NCBI GenBank assembly: GCA_030386875.1
Contig: CM059572.1
Span: forward strand, 40,793,732 to 40,857,731
Direction of reading: 5' to 3'
Origin: Morinoia aosen
Taxonomy: Eukaryota > Arthropoda > Malacostraca > Amphipoda > Talitridae
DNA length: 64,000 bases
Positions within the stretch are counted from its first letter, which is position 1. Every line of letters begins with the position of its first letter. A program made the position numbers and the translations under genes. Below the pieces are notes generated by a model that saw only the letters and a list, made by a program, of their open reading frames with translations, did not search any database and was not told where the DNA came from. This document shows, piece by piece, positions 46,816-59,116 of this stretch.

Positions 46816-48789
46816 GAAGCCAAGAGCAGATGAGCTTGTAACGCACCGTACAAAATGATGTCTGTTATGTTTTAGAAGTTTTTGTTAGGTTTAACGGAAC
46901 CAAAAGTCATACGGTATGCACTTTGAAACACAAAGATTATGCTCTCGAAACCATTTTGCTGGCAAAATGGAATCAAGAACGAAGGCCTATATAGTGTCCA
47001 TCCAACAGAGCACGGAATCACTCTCATGAGTTATTGATTTAGATGCTGGTAGCCAACAGTGGCTCTCATACTCGCGGACAAGCGTCTATTTTTTGCATTA
47101 CGCAGAAAATGAAGAAGTTTAGCTACTATCACTCATATGTCTGAGGATAAAAAGAATATCAAAACTAAACAAAATTCTACACGTATTCTAATATGAACGT
47201 AATAGAGTCATTTCTGGTTAGTATATTTTAAAGTTTACAACACATGAATACATTAATGTATTTATGCTGTTCAAGACTGTGATTTCTGGCTTGTGAGTTA
47301 CCATGCTGATCAAGCTAAGCATCAGCCCTAAATTTTTAGACATTAGATTTTTTAAAACTGTCAGTTACATAACCCGCTTCGCGTATTTACAAGAGAATTT
47401 ACGTCGCAACTGACTTGAAGTTTTTATGGATTAGACCAGATTGCCTGCAATTGTTTTCTCCGAGACAAAATTCAGCTCAAAACATTTTGAGTAATGGTAA
47501 CGCTTCAGGTTGTATTGCAGGTTGTCGAGATATGCTTCGTTTGAACACATTATGTAGTGAATTTCTTTCTTTTAAAAGGCTAGGTAAGAGTTTGGAAAAA
47601 CGCTTGTTTGATGCATATCGTGCTTTTTTGCTTGCTGTTCTCCGTAACTTTGAACTTTCAATCAAGCCAAACCGCATCAAAACGACCACAATATTTATGA
47701 AAAACGGCAACCAAAATCTGCGCAAAAATTCAAAAACAGAAGGACGCTCGCAACTGCAATGCTGCAGTTAGAGAAAAAAAATCGTTTGCCGACAAACACA
47801 CTTGTGACATATAGTGAGGTCTGAACCTGAAGCTTCCATTCTTAAAATACCAAACTTTTCAATATCATAAGTAATTTAAAACAAGTTTTGCGCGATACTT
47901 TTGAAGCAAAATGCCGCAAATTCTTTCAATCTTAACACCATTTATGCATCTTTCAACAACGCCCAAATCTCATAAAATCACTAAATCAATTGAAACTTCC
48001 TGAAATGTACGATCCAAAGTAAACTATGCGGACTCAGGAAACACACCATCTAAAATACGTTCAATATTCCATTGAAGTCCTTATGTCAATGCTTCTCCCA
48101 ATATTGAACTATAATTCCACATTTTGAGCCGGGAGCGCAAGTAATCCATAAATCGGAGGCAGGAGTGTCGCATAAGGAATCACGGCGAGATTAATGTCCT
48201 GCTTCTGCCGCGTTACCCAGAAAACAATTCCTCTGAATATTTAATGCGACTTGACGTCAGACTTGCACTTACGGGAAGCTCAACCCTGCATTACTGAGCG
48301 AGACAAATTTGTTTCATGGAATGTGTTACCTAAAAGGAGGATGATAATTCAACAACATTAGTCTGGGTATGTCATGGTACTGAAGAGTGAAGAAATTCCA
48401 CAGATATTCACTTGAAAATATTCACAGCAGTGCAATATGAATTATTCACAGGTTTCTCACCCTACAAACACATTGATTTAAATTTTCTTGAAGGGAAGTA
48501 AAACCTCAAACAAGTGGAGTTGTAAAGCACCATCAATCGCAGGACAAAGCCTAATTTAGTATGATCAAACATTAGCAAATTATTCCCACGACTTGCACTC
48601 GCTTTCTTCTGTTCCCGAAATTCACTAGAGAAGGCCTAAACCCACCAAGATCATGAATTTGAAACCATGTTTTTGCTAGAGTGCGCTAAGGATAAAATAT
48701 TCTCCAGAACATATCTTCCATCGAGTGCACGTATCGTACAAGAGAAATACGTTGAAAATGAAATAAAATTAACACTCGAAAACAGGTTA
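46816..48789. other. Unrecognised AT-rich sequence
   Basis: The longest frame is 47415-47771 (118 codons, plus strand, MKFLWIRPDCLQLFS start). It is non-repetitive but matches no known family. 48120-48260 is GC-richer. No other feature was recognised. Confidence 0.4.
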
Positions 48790-48874
48790 TATTAGATATG
48801 TTAATTAAACCCTCCCTAATTGCTACAGAGGCGTTCCTAAGAGAGGAAGGAAGAAGGTAGTATTAAGGCATGGC
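48790..48874 (-). mobile_element. Short retroposon copy 13, fragment
   Basis: Only the left ~85 bases remain: TTAATTAAACCCTCCCTAAT, then GAGAGGAAGGAAGAAGG. The sequence after that is unrelated. Confidence 0.75.
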
Positions 48875-51041
48875 ATGTTATAAGAAGTCACTATTTCCTT
48901 TAGTTCGTCATCTGACGAAAAGACACTTAAGGCTTTAAAAAAGTGAAATCAAATGCATCCAACGTAGTGCAGAGAAGTTTTCGAGCAGGCTTTTATTGAC
49001 GGCGGCCTCTCCTGCACCAATCCTTCATCTCGCCCAAGTAAAAAATTCACATGTGCTGGGAACTTCGAGGTGCATGGGGGCGAGTACCGCAAGGTCGGTA
49101 AAAGGTTTTCTTATTTTCCCGAGTATGAGTCGATGGGTGTTGTAATAGCCGTAGCATACACCCTACCACATTTTTTCCTATTCAGGAGATCTCTTGTTGA
49201 TATCGAGTGAGACAGAACGGATGTGTTTTTCGCTTTTGAATGGCAGACATACTTTTCCCGGTTGGGCGCTTAACGATGTAACATGAAATAAGAAGACAAT
49301 TAAATCCGTTATGAGCTTTACGACGCATACAAAATACCCGAAAGTTACGGGCAGACACGGCGAGAATAAAACAGACGGGGATAAAATCACTATAACGGCC
49401 GATCAAGTATTCACAACCTTCAGGGACGGTTAAACGGATGCAAGATAAACGATGCGCGTCATGCGCACTTCCCAAGAGACCGAACACACAGCCGGAACAT
49501 GCAAAAACGATCTTAGAAACAAATCAAGGAGCATTTTTACGCCCGAACAAGAGTTGACGAGAAATAATTCTTTTCAAGGGCGGTAAATCATTGACGCTTT
49601 CTGGGGAACGAGGAGAATTATTAAATTACAATAAAAGTGTAGGGTTGGATTAGGAAATACAAGTTTATCAGTGGGAATAAGAATAGATGAAAAACTACCT
49701 TAAATGAATAGCTTACGCATTCTATAAACTATGCACAGTAATTTTGCTTTTCAAAAACACTCACAACGGAGTTGAACACCAAAGTCAGTGCCGTTAATGC
49801 GATGTCTAGTATACCCAATGCTACAGGATTTCAGCGATGATTCTTAGTTGGTAAGAGTGGGAAAATTAATTCTTAGTTTAGACATGTTACGTAAGACGGT
49901 CTTCAACAGACACCTAACTCTGAATTCAAGTGCACAATTCAAAGCTATTGAATAGTGAATTCAAGAATAAAATTACTCGAATGGAACAGTACCAAGACTA
50001 CCAAGTTAATTCCTTAATGAATCATGGAGTGGAAATGACATTTCATGAAAGTGAAGGGAAACTTGAAACAGGTGTGTGGAAAAAGCGGAAGCGTAGTATG
50101 AGCTGAGTTGGAGAGAGGATGACTAGTTATTTCGACAGAATATAATTTGAGATTTTTATCAGTTCCCAAAATAAATTGAAGTAAGCTAAGCTGAGGACAC
50201 ACAGAGTTGTTTAGAAATTGTAAAATCATAAAGTTCTTGACAATCACGCATTCAAGTGTGTAATTCTTACTTTGTAGTCCTTTCCGTGTCGTTAGTATTT
50301 GATAAATCCAACGTAATGAGCCAAAATCGTTTTTAGTTTCAAGAATAACGAATATAAATCACAACAAGCATGCAAACTTTTTCATAACAAGTTCCGTACG
50401 AAAAATATATTAAGAATGTTATAGATTTAAATAAACGTGAACACTTACCTTGTTTAACTTTTAGAGACCACCAATACTGTTAGTCGTTTTTTTATTATAT
50501 CAAGTTCATACATAAAGTGCAGGCAAAAGTCAATACTTTCTCATAGTTCCAACACTTTTTTCTGATAAAAAGTAACGTTCTTCCTTGGTTCAAAGTAAGG
50601 TTAGTATATTGAAAACTAAAAAACGTTCTGCTTGACTCGCCAACATGTAAGTTTTTAAGCTTTCGGCAAAGTCAGCTGAAAATAATAATAGTACTTTTCA
50701 AGTGCAGTCCGTCGTTTCACGCCAAGGCTGAAGGTAAAAATTCTTCAATTAGCTAAGATCAACAAGTTCGACGTCACCATTCTCACTGCAAGAGTTCGTA
50801 AAAATAAATCAGTGAGAGCTGGGTCCCAAGTTTGCAATTTGTGACCGTAAGCGTACCATGATCATTGGAGATAGATTGACCACTTCGCTAATTCAAGGTT
50901 CATCAGCGGCCGCCAGCGCTGGCTTCCAGTCACTGCCTACAGAAGCAGCGGTGCACCAACCATCCACGAGCGCTACTTGCTATGGACTAACTCGATGCAC
51001 AGAAGTCCAGCCGACTCAGGGCTTCCACGAGTGCAAAAGTT

Positions 51042-51095
51042 CCTACCCTAAAACTTTGTTCAAGATTACCCTAAAAATGCATACATTACCCTAAA
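51042..51095. repeat. TTACCCTAAA motif cluster 1
   Basis: Three occurrences of (C/T)TACCCTAAAA within 54 bases, spaced about 20-24 bases. Confidence 0.6.
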
Positions 51096-53346
51096 ATATC
51101 AAATTAGCTCATAGCTGGTATTACATAAAAATATTCAATGTTTCCATGCTTATATGTGTAGAAATGACACAACATCAAGGCCCAGCGGATATAAGAAAAT
51201 GAAATTCTCTGACTTTACGAAGTCATATGTCTCACGATACGTGCAACATTTCATATTGCTTTCACTTCATTATCTTCTTCGAATGGTTACCTAGTTACAA
51301 GCTCTGTTCAATGAGCGTAAAGTATGAGGCCAGGCGATCCATTCCTGACTAGCAGAGAGAAAAAAAAGACATAGTAAGAGGAAATGAGCGACAAATTAAT
51401 ACTCGAAACATTTATTTATGGAACTCAACACAAACACTGTTTCACAATTTTTGCGCAAAAAATTAGAGGAATTTAGATGTGAAATAAGTGCATAATACTG
51501 CATATACACCCTAATTCTCGGTGCAATTGCAAAGAACGTGGCAAAGAATGTAATGCACTGAATGAAGAATTATGACTTTCCCAAATTTTTGCAACCGGTT
51601 TACTCAATTGGTTCGAATTTAACTGCGTATAGAGATAATTTACGTTGAGTAAGGCGAAGCAGATGTTGCTCAAGGCTCAAAGTTAGCCCCCATTGAATTA
51701 CAAATAAGAGCCTCGTTACAATTGAGTATCTCGGCCCATGGCCGGAATATTTTTCGATAGAAGCCTACATGTCAAAAAAGCCAAAAACCTACAGTCGAAT
51801 ACTTGTAGCTCCTCCAAGAATCGGAGTTCTACGTAAATAAGCCCTAGTGCCAAGAATAATGAAAGAAGAACGTCGATTTCTATCTCGCAAGCTTTTTTAT
51901 TCACTCCCAATATCTGTACTTCCACCAAGCCAACATTTCTTCTTTGAAGTCATAAATTCATTTTTTTCAACAAAGAAGACACAGAATGTTTGGATCCCAT
52001 CATAACGTTAGTTGTGGCAGAACAGAACTCTACAATGTCGCTCACTTTAATATTTTTCTCATTAAAATCTTTTTCATGAGTATTAAACAAGCCATTGCCT
52101 ATGCTATCCTCTTTTTCAACGAGATCAACAGAGGAACTCTAGATTGCGCTCTCACTCCATTATTGGACGATGACTCCGAGTTGTTTAGCTTTACTGCGAT
52201 CAGTTCTTTCATTAATTATTACAGAATATAAACTTCAATAAGGACAACGACGAAATCACTTAGTGGATGTTTACCCAAACATTGTCTAAAAATGTTTGAA
52301 GCTCTTTGTTTCCCTAAGCTTACTTTCTATAAGAAACATTTGTTTCAGTAGTAACGAAATAGGCAAATCAAGCTCAGAAAAATTTGCACATATCGGCACT
52401 TCAATTTTTATACAAGACTTGTCAATTGGATCATGTGATATAATTAACAAACCATGTTTCCATGATCCTCCATAATTAACAAAGTTATGGTTTGTGTTTT
52501 CCTTCTATGCACTGAGAGATTTTTTATGGCGTTGAGTGTTAGCATGAAGAATAATCTCAGATTTACCAAACGTAATGATAGTTGACCATATAGTACAGTA
52601 TACCATATCCTTAGTTGAGGTAAAAGACTGAGACTTTTCTAACCAACCTCTATCCTTTCTTCCCTTTTCGTGAAAAGGGCTTAACAGACGATAAAATTTG
52701 GCTTTCCTTCATAAGTGGTGTAGCAGCTTCATCAGACACAGAATATATTTAATAAAAACAATTTTACTGAGACGCAAGTGACCAAATAAGTCATCAGAAT
52801 GCAATACTGAACGTGACAGCACCTCACACAGTTAATTGCACTCGACTGAAACTAAACTACCTACCCTCGGCTCTCAGTGTCGTTCTGTACACGTTATATA
52901 GCTGTTCAATTCCAGTAAAGGACGATGACCGATGTAATGGTGTAAATCTTGATACATTTACGAGTTAGTTATGTAAGGTTAAAAAATATAAAATTCCAAA
53001 CATTATACCTAGTTGCATATCACTTTAATTGTTGTCATTACTTCTAATCAGCCAAGGTATTATTTATGGAGCAAATCTCACAACATTATACTGATGAGAG
53101 ATCAGCATTCCGAGAGATCTGCAGGGATGTGAACAACAATTTGTGCCTGATCGTAGTGTGCAATTCAGACTAAATTAATAGCGAGTTCTTGCAAGTTTGT
53201 TCCAAATATGACTCTTATTGAACATTTTCATAACTGCTTCGGTAGCGTACTTCTGCAATGTACCTTAAGCAAGGTATATTGTAGTACTTGAGAGCAAACT
53301 TGATGTTGGTAATGAAAACAGGCAATTACCCATCAATTTTGCAGCT

Positions 53347-53456
53347 CTACCCCGACAGAAGTCGAATTACCCTAAAAATCATGGAATTTTGCTTTACCCT
53401 AAACTCTACCCTAGACCACCCCTGATTACCCTAAAATGGGGTATTTTACCCTAAAG
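53347..53456. repeat. TTACCCTAAA motif cluster 2
   Basis: At least four exact TTACCCTAAA-type words plus variants CTACCCCGA and CTACCCTAG within 110 bases, in the same orientation as cluster 1. Confidence 0.65.
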
Positions 53457-53824
53457 TGGAAGCACTGAGCCGACTCCCGACTCCAGGCTTGGTGGAACAA
53501 GATCTGCGGATGTTGAATAACGAAGCAGGAGGAGTTAAATATTCAGCGTGCAGCAAGGTGTGCGGAGTGCGGCTGGTGGACTCGGTAAAATCCGGTCCAG
53601 CAGAAAATATAATGTTATTGGGATCTCGCAGTAACTTTATCAGAAAACTGTATTTGTGATTTTTTAACTTATTTCAGTTCATCTTTCTCAGAATTTCTTC
53701 ATTAAGATTCGTCATTTCAAATTCTTCACTTACCAAGATGTGTAGAAAAGTGTGTAAAACTGCCAATTAACACTAGTAGCATTTCAATTTCTGCCTTATT
53801 GTAAAGAGTCCACCTCCTTCTATA

Positions 53825-55008
53825 TACAGGGTGCGCCAAAAATGTTACTCAATATTAGGATATGATTACTGAAAGAAACCCAATAGTAGGGAGATAGGCT
53901 CAGACTCCTTAGATGAGAAAGTTTGTATTTTTTTGCTACCATCTCTTAGCTTTTGTTGCCATCGTCTCAATTGAGGCACTAAGATGTTTGGAGTGAAGAC
54001 CATTTGCGTAAAAGTTTTGCGGATTTACTTCCCACTGCTCCTTGGGAGATGAAAAGACAAGCAAATATCGCTCATCTTCAAAGATTATTTATTAAAATAT
54101 TGCGTATATCCGAATCAAATTCAGAGATAAATACATGTCCAAGCTCATCAGAGGAATAAAATTGAAGTCGAAGCTCATCAGAGGCAAAAAATTGAAGTCA
54201 AAGCTCATCAGAGGAATGAAATTGAAGTCGAAGCTCATCAGAGGCAAAAATTGAAGTCGAAGCTCATCAGAGGAATAAAATTGAAGTCGAAGCTCATCAG
54301 AGGAATAAAATTGAAGTCGAAGCTCATCAGAGGAATAAAATTGAAGTCGAAGCTCATCAGAGGCAAAAAATTGAAGTCGAAGCTCATCAGAGGAATAAAA
54401 TTGAAGTCAAAGCTCATCAGAGGAATAAAATTGAAGTCGAAAGTCATTTGAATGATGAAAATGACGTCGAAGTAATTTAATAACGCACTAAGACCATAAA
54501 CGTTTGCGGGACATTTTTAGCACCTCTATCTCATGTTTCTCATTACTTTCCTATGATCTCAAAAGTGCCTTTAAGAATGAAGGCATCAATTTATTTTGAT
54601 ACGGTCATGGTTATTTTACAAGTCCGTAGAAAGCATCTAGAATACAAGGTAGACATAGAGGGTCATGAAGCTCTGAAATTTAGAAATCACAGGACGCAGG
54701 GTCGGGGCTTCTAAGCAGTTTCTCACACCAGCAGATCCGTGACATGGGGCATCGTCGTGCTTGAGCGAAATCAGTCAGTTCTGTACACACCCCAAAAGTG
54801 TGGCGTGGGACTTAATTCAGAGAAATGCCATTTTGCGCAAGTCAGAAGGAAATGGTCTTCACTCTCATGATCTTAGTGCCTGAATTAAACGGTTGATAAT
54901 GAAAAGCCTTAAATTAGGTAACAAAAGATGGAATTCCGCAAAAAATGAGACTAAGCACATCACTCAACGGTTTAATCTTTTGAGTGACCAATATGCTATA
55001 ACTGTGTA
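53825..55008 (-). mobile_element. Decayed mariner-like element with inverted repeats
   Basis: The left end TACAGGGTGCGCCAAAAATG has the form of a transposon terminus beside a TA. The segment 53930-54005 reappears inverted at 54850-54932, sharing AATGGTCTTCACTC and ATCTTAGTGCCT. The right terminus near TAACTGTGTAA is only weakly similar to the left. On the minus strand at 54680-54765 the words LKHDDAPCH and, in another frame, CDF recall mariner catalytic-region motifs, but the spacing is too short. A 30-bp array (54141-54440) grew inside. The exact ends are uncertain. Confidence 0.5.
54141..54440. repeat. 30-bp tandem array, 10 units
   Basis: Ten units with AAGCTCATCAGAGGAATAAA followed by ATTGAAGTCG. 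A variant GGCAAAAAATT replaces GGAATAAAATT in units 2, 4 and 8. One unit is 29 bases. Frames KSKLIRGIKL (plus) and MSFDFNFIPL (minus) are artefacts. Confidence 0.95.
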
Positions 55009-58000
55009 ATACTTTCTCGTTTACTCTGCTTTTATGCTACTGGCACAGAGCATAAATTTTATGGGAAGAGGATTAATTCATTTTAGCAATTACTGCAAAC
55101 AATGTCAGAAGAAATTTAAAATTGGAAAAAAACTTTAGATTACTAAGGAAGATGTTTTTACGGCTGACAACTCTCAGAACAAAGTGGTACAATTCACATC
55201 TACTTTAACAGTAGAGCTAGAGAGAATGAACCCGGAATGTTCCGCAGGGAAATAATTGCAATGGATTAGTGTCCAGGGAGTATTTGCCGACGGGAGCTGT
55301 AGTCACGCAAAACGGACTTTGCGAGACAAATTGTTGATTGTTCAGTAAATTTCTGCTGAATAAATGATGACAACTATTTCTTGAAAGTTAAAAAAAAATT
55401 AGTTACGGTCTTTAAAGACAAAAATGTTGTAAAATAAGAGTGTTGGTTTCAAGTTTTACTTCTATCGATTTCATGGAGAAAAATTCATGCTGAACTTATT
55501 TGGGCCAAGGTAGCTATTTTCAAATTTGACCATTGTACTAGACTTAAGAAACACTCTACCTCTGTATCTCCTGTGGTAAATAAATAGTTTAAATTGTTAA
55601 AATATTACATCATTTATTTCGTTCATCAGGATGCTGAATTTTAAGAAATTACCCTGAGGCCACTGTTGGGCAAAAAGTATTGAACACATTTAAGAATCTA
55701 GAATACAATTTTGAAAAATTATGAACAAATTAAAGCAATCAACTATTTACACAGCACAACATGAGTACCAAATGACAAGTATCAAGTTTGAACGTAATCC
55801 AACCTTCCAACAAGAATGTAATCCAACCTGTCAAGTTAATTAAAAATTTTAATTATAAATTTCATGAGCTTCGAGAAACGTTTCTAAATCAATTACAAAG
55901 CCTAAAATTTTTAGTTTCCATGATTTTGAAGATGGAATTGTGTGTTTTAAAACACAATGTCAAGAGCAATCATTGGAATAATATTATAAAAATTCCTCCA
56001 AGAATTACACTCAAAATTAGAGGGCATGCGTTTTATTATCCCCCACATGGCAAGCAATGCCCCTGTCTCACGTGACCCTGTCTTAGCAAAACACTTCACG
56101 CACAATATGGCAGAAATATTCCATGACGCTTTACGTGGCGATGCGCGTCTAAATATTGCAGCTTTGAGAGCGGCCGTCACGAGCCAGCATTTGAGGTCTA
56201 ATATAACCCTAATTATGATGCTGAGGGGATATTCGAGCTGCCAATCAGCTCAATTATCCAGACTGGTCTCTAATGACTTGTGTTCGCAGAAATAAGCGGA
56301 TATCTCCATAATGCCTGACCTCATCATAAGGTTAATTACGACACAATCCGCATTGTTTCTGAATTATTGTGATTGACGTTCGACGAGTTCTGTTTCCTAG
56401 AACAGTCAGTTGCGGACATCACCGACTGTCAGGGTGAAGCGAATTAAATAAAGCATTCGTGCTCAACTACGAAAGTACTTTTGGTGCGAACATGTGAACA
56501 ATAGAAAATAAATTTGATGCTCTTCTAACGGTAAGGTTCAGCAAACAGTACCGGATGAGAAATTCTAAAGTGAATTATGAGAGTGTTAGTTAACAAAACT
56601 TAAAATCGAAACCAGCGCATTTAGTGGTCGAATTATGCAGACATTTTGAATGCCTGAAGGTTTTTTCCATTGGCTAACGTGCTTAGGATTTTTTGTCGTG
56701 TTTGTACAAGTTCATTTTCCGAAATAATATTGAACATCAGTTTTTATAATTATGTAAACAATTTAAATGAGAAAAAATCATTTGCAACTAAATGTTAATG
56801 GGCTAAGAATTTATTTTCTTCAAAAAATACTCTTCGTCGACCACATGAAACATTGGCTGTAATTTTTATTACAGGTTCTGAGAATCCAAATGACAGTTTT
56901 TTATTACACAAAATGTTAACTAAATTAATGAATTGAAGCAAATACTTTGTTGCAATAGGTAACTCCCAATCTAAACTTGTTTAATAGCCAGAGCGTTGCC
57001 TGTCACACGGAACGTTTTTATAACTGCTATTTTTGTAACCTGATTCATTTCTAGCCATCATGCCAATCGTACGTTGTTGTACATCAAAGATAATATTTGA
57101 TGAACAACGAAACAGTTCATTTTTTCTACTTTCAGGGCGAATCTCAGGCACGAATACTGAATTTCCCTAAGAAATGAGAAATTTTCTAGTTTCCTGTGTC
57201 AAACAGTTTGGATTTTACCAACGTGAGAGAGTTTGGCTATAAAACACAGTTCTATCATGAAATTCATGAGAGGAAAATTCAGCCCGATCTGTTTTGAGCC
57301 CACGTAGGAATGTTGTTAACATCTGCACGCATACACGTTCGTTTAATGAATAGTCTAAAACTAAAAATATCAGCAACACCTATCTCGGTATTTATTATTG
57401 TATCCCTAATTAGAAGAAATTACTTCACGTAAGATTAAGGAAAATATTTTTAAATGAAAATCATTGAAGGTAAATTTTTTCGCATCTATGGAACGGAGCT
57501 AAATTTTTCGTAATATAGTAAGCTTCTAAGTCTACTGAAATAATTTTTGGTAAAATTTATTTATCGCTTTATTGAAACTTGTAATCCTCGTGCATTTGCC
57601 ACGGTTTTTGAGCTCTCAACCTGAGGGGAGAGAAGGAAACTGGAAGCTAATTGAGCTGGAGGGTCTCCTCCATAACCTCTTCTGTTCGTCTTCTCCGTTT
57701 TCTATGTCAACAGAGGAGCTCTCAAGCTGGATGAGCGCTAGACATCTATTTATTTCCTGCCGACCGAAATTCTCATAAACATTTCAGTTCACATATGCAT
57801 ATAATTTAAGGTAAAAATATGCACTGCTAAAGTTTTAACATATCTCTTCTATAGATGCGTGAGGCATATCTCATTCTTCGCGAATTGGGAAAAATATATT
57901 GTATCTGAAAAATATACTGAAGTAGACAAAACAACTTTGCTACTCTAATTTTTGTTCAGGAGACAGTTCTCTCAACTAACTTGGATGTATATTATTTCTC

Positions 58001-58664
58001 TACGATTCCTATTCTGATAAGCATAGTTTGCGAAGGAAAATGCTTTATTTACACAAATTATAATTGTCATCAATTAGAAATCCGTGCATTGTATTAGATC
58101 GTTGAAAAACTCATCGTTTTAACACAATTTCACATTATTCGCTGCTCTGAGAAAAATAAATAAATTAGAAGAAATTCAGGAATAAATCTCTTCGTGACCA
58201 ATCATTGATGCTTTATAGAAGGATTTAGTCATCTGGTGACATCCAAAAAAATGAATTCTATGAGAACGTGGTTAAGTTCAATAATTGTGTGTTTTAACTT
58301 GCGTTAGATTACGTCTTCTTCCTTATTTACTGATCAGTTTCTACAAGTTTTCAAGCTAAAGTAACCAGCTTCATGCTACGAGGTCCTGACGTATTATTTT
58401 GCTACTTTAAACAATTTAATCAACGTATTACCACAAGGAAAAACTTAATAAAATCATTGCTTTGTTTTATTTCAATAGACACACTAAGAATATAACTACT
58501 TGAGAGCCGAAATAAGTTCATTAACTTGTTTAGCATCCTATGCCAACGTTATTTTCATGCATACAGTCGTATTCAATTCAGAACAATTATGCTAGTCACA
58601 CACTAAACAGATCAACAGTTGCATGACATGGAGAACTGAGAGTGATATTCACTTATACAACAAC
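55009..58664. other. Unrecognised AT-rich sequence
   Basis: Apart from the LINE tail at 55491-55602 nothing was recognised. 56020-56300 is GC-richer and open on both strands (89 codons plus at 56026-56295, 77 minus), with no known domain. Confidence 0.4.
55491..55602 (+). mobile_element. Solo 3' end of the nested LINE family
   Basis: TGAACTTATTTGGGCC through GACCATTGTACTAGACTTAA to CCTGTGGTAAATAAATAG matches 27049-27152 of the LINE at 25454-27168 with few differences. Only the last ~105 bases of the 3' untranslated region and the tail are present, so it is an extremely 5'-truncated insertion. Confidence 0.9.
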
Positions 58665-59116
58665 GATAACGATTCAAGCGATAACAATTCAAGCGATAAC
58701 AATTCAAGCGATAACGATTCAAGCGATAACAATTCAAGCGATAACGATTCAAGCGATAACGATTCAAGCGATAGCGATTCAAGCGAGAACGACACAACGA
58801 TAACGATTCAAGCGATAACGATTCAAGCGATAACAATTCAAGCGATAACAATTCAAGCGATAACGATTCAAGCGATAACAATTCAAGCGATAACGATTCA
58901 AGCGATAACGATTCAAGCGATAACAATTCAAGCGATAACAATTCAAGCGATAACGATTCAAGCGATAACGATTCAAGCGATAATGATTCAAGCGATAACG
59001 ATTCAAGCGATAACGATTCAAGCGAGAACGACACAACGATAACGATTCAAGCGAGAACGACACAACGATAACGATTCAAGCGAGAACGACACAACGATAA
59101 CGATTCAAGCGAGAAC
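58665..59116. repeat. 15-bp tandem array, ~30 units
   Basis: GATAACGATTCAAGC units with variant GATAACAATTCAAGC interspersed. From about 59030 the array changes to a longer unit including GAGAACGACACAACG, also seen once at 58786. Five-codon periodicity gives open frames on both strands (DNDSS, ITIQA, SLESL, RLNRY repeats) that I treat as artefacts. Confidence 0.96.

Larger units (their letters stand above)
48875..53824. other. Unrecognised sequence with clustered TTACCCTAAA motifs
   Basis: Two clusters of (T)TACCCTAAA are described separately (51042-51095 and 53347-53456). 49100-49490 is GC-richer, with overlapping minus frames that I do not recognise. The plus frame 50858-51094 (78 codons) is Ser/Ala/Thr-rich and ends in the first motif cluster. 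No gene was identified. Confidence 0.4.

Noticed and set aside
47415-47771. 118-codon plus-strand frame as a gene
   Set aside because: Non-repetitive, but no domain, splice context or composition difference stands out, and an overlapping 82-codon frame exists on the other strand. Too weak to call.
53347-53456. Interstitial telomere repeats
   Set aside because: The motif is interspersed with other sequence at irregular spacing; it is not a tandem TTAGG or TTAGGG array.
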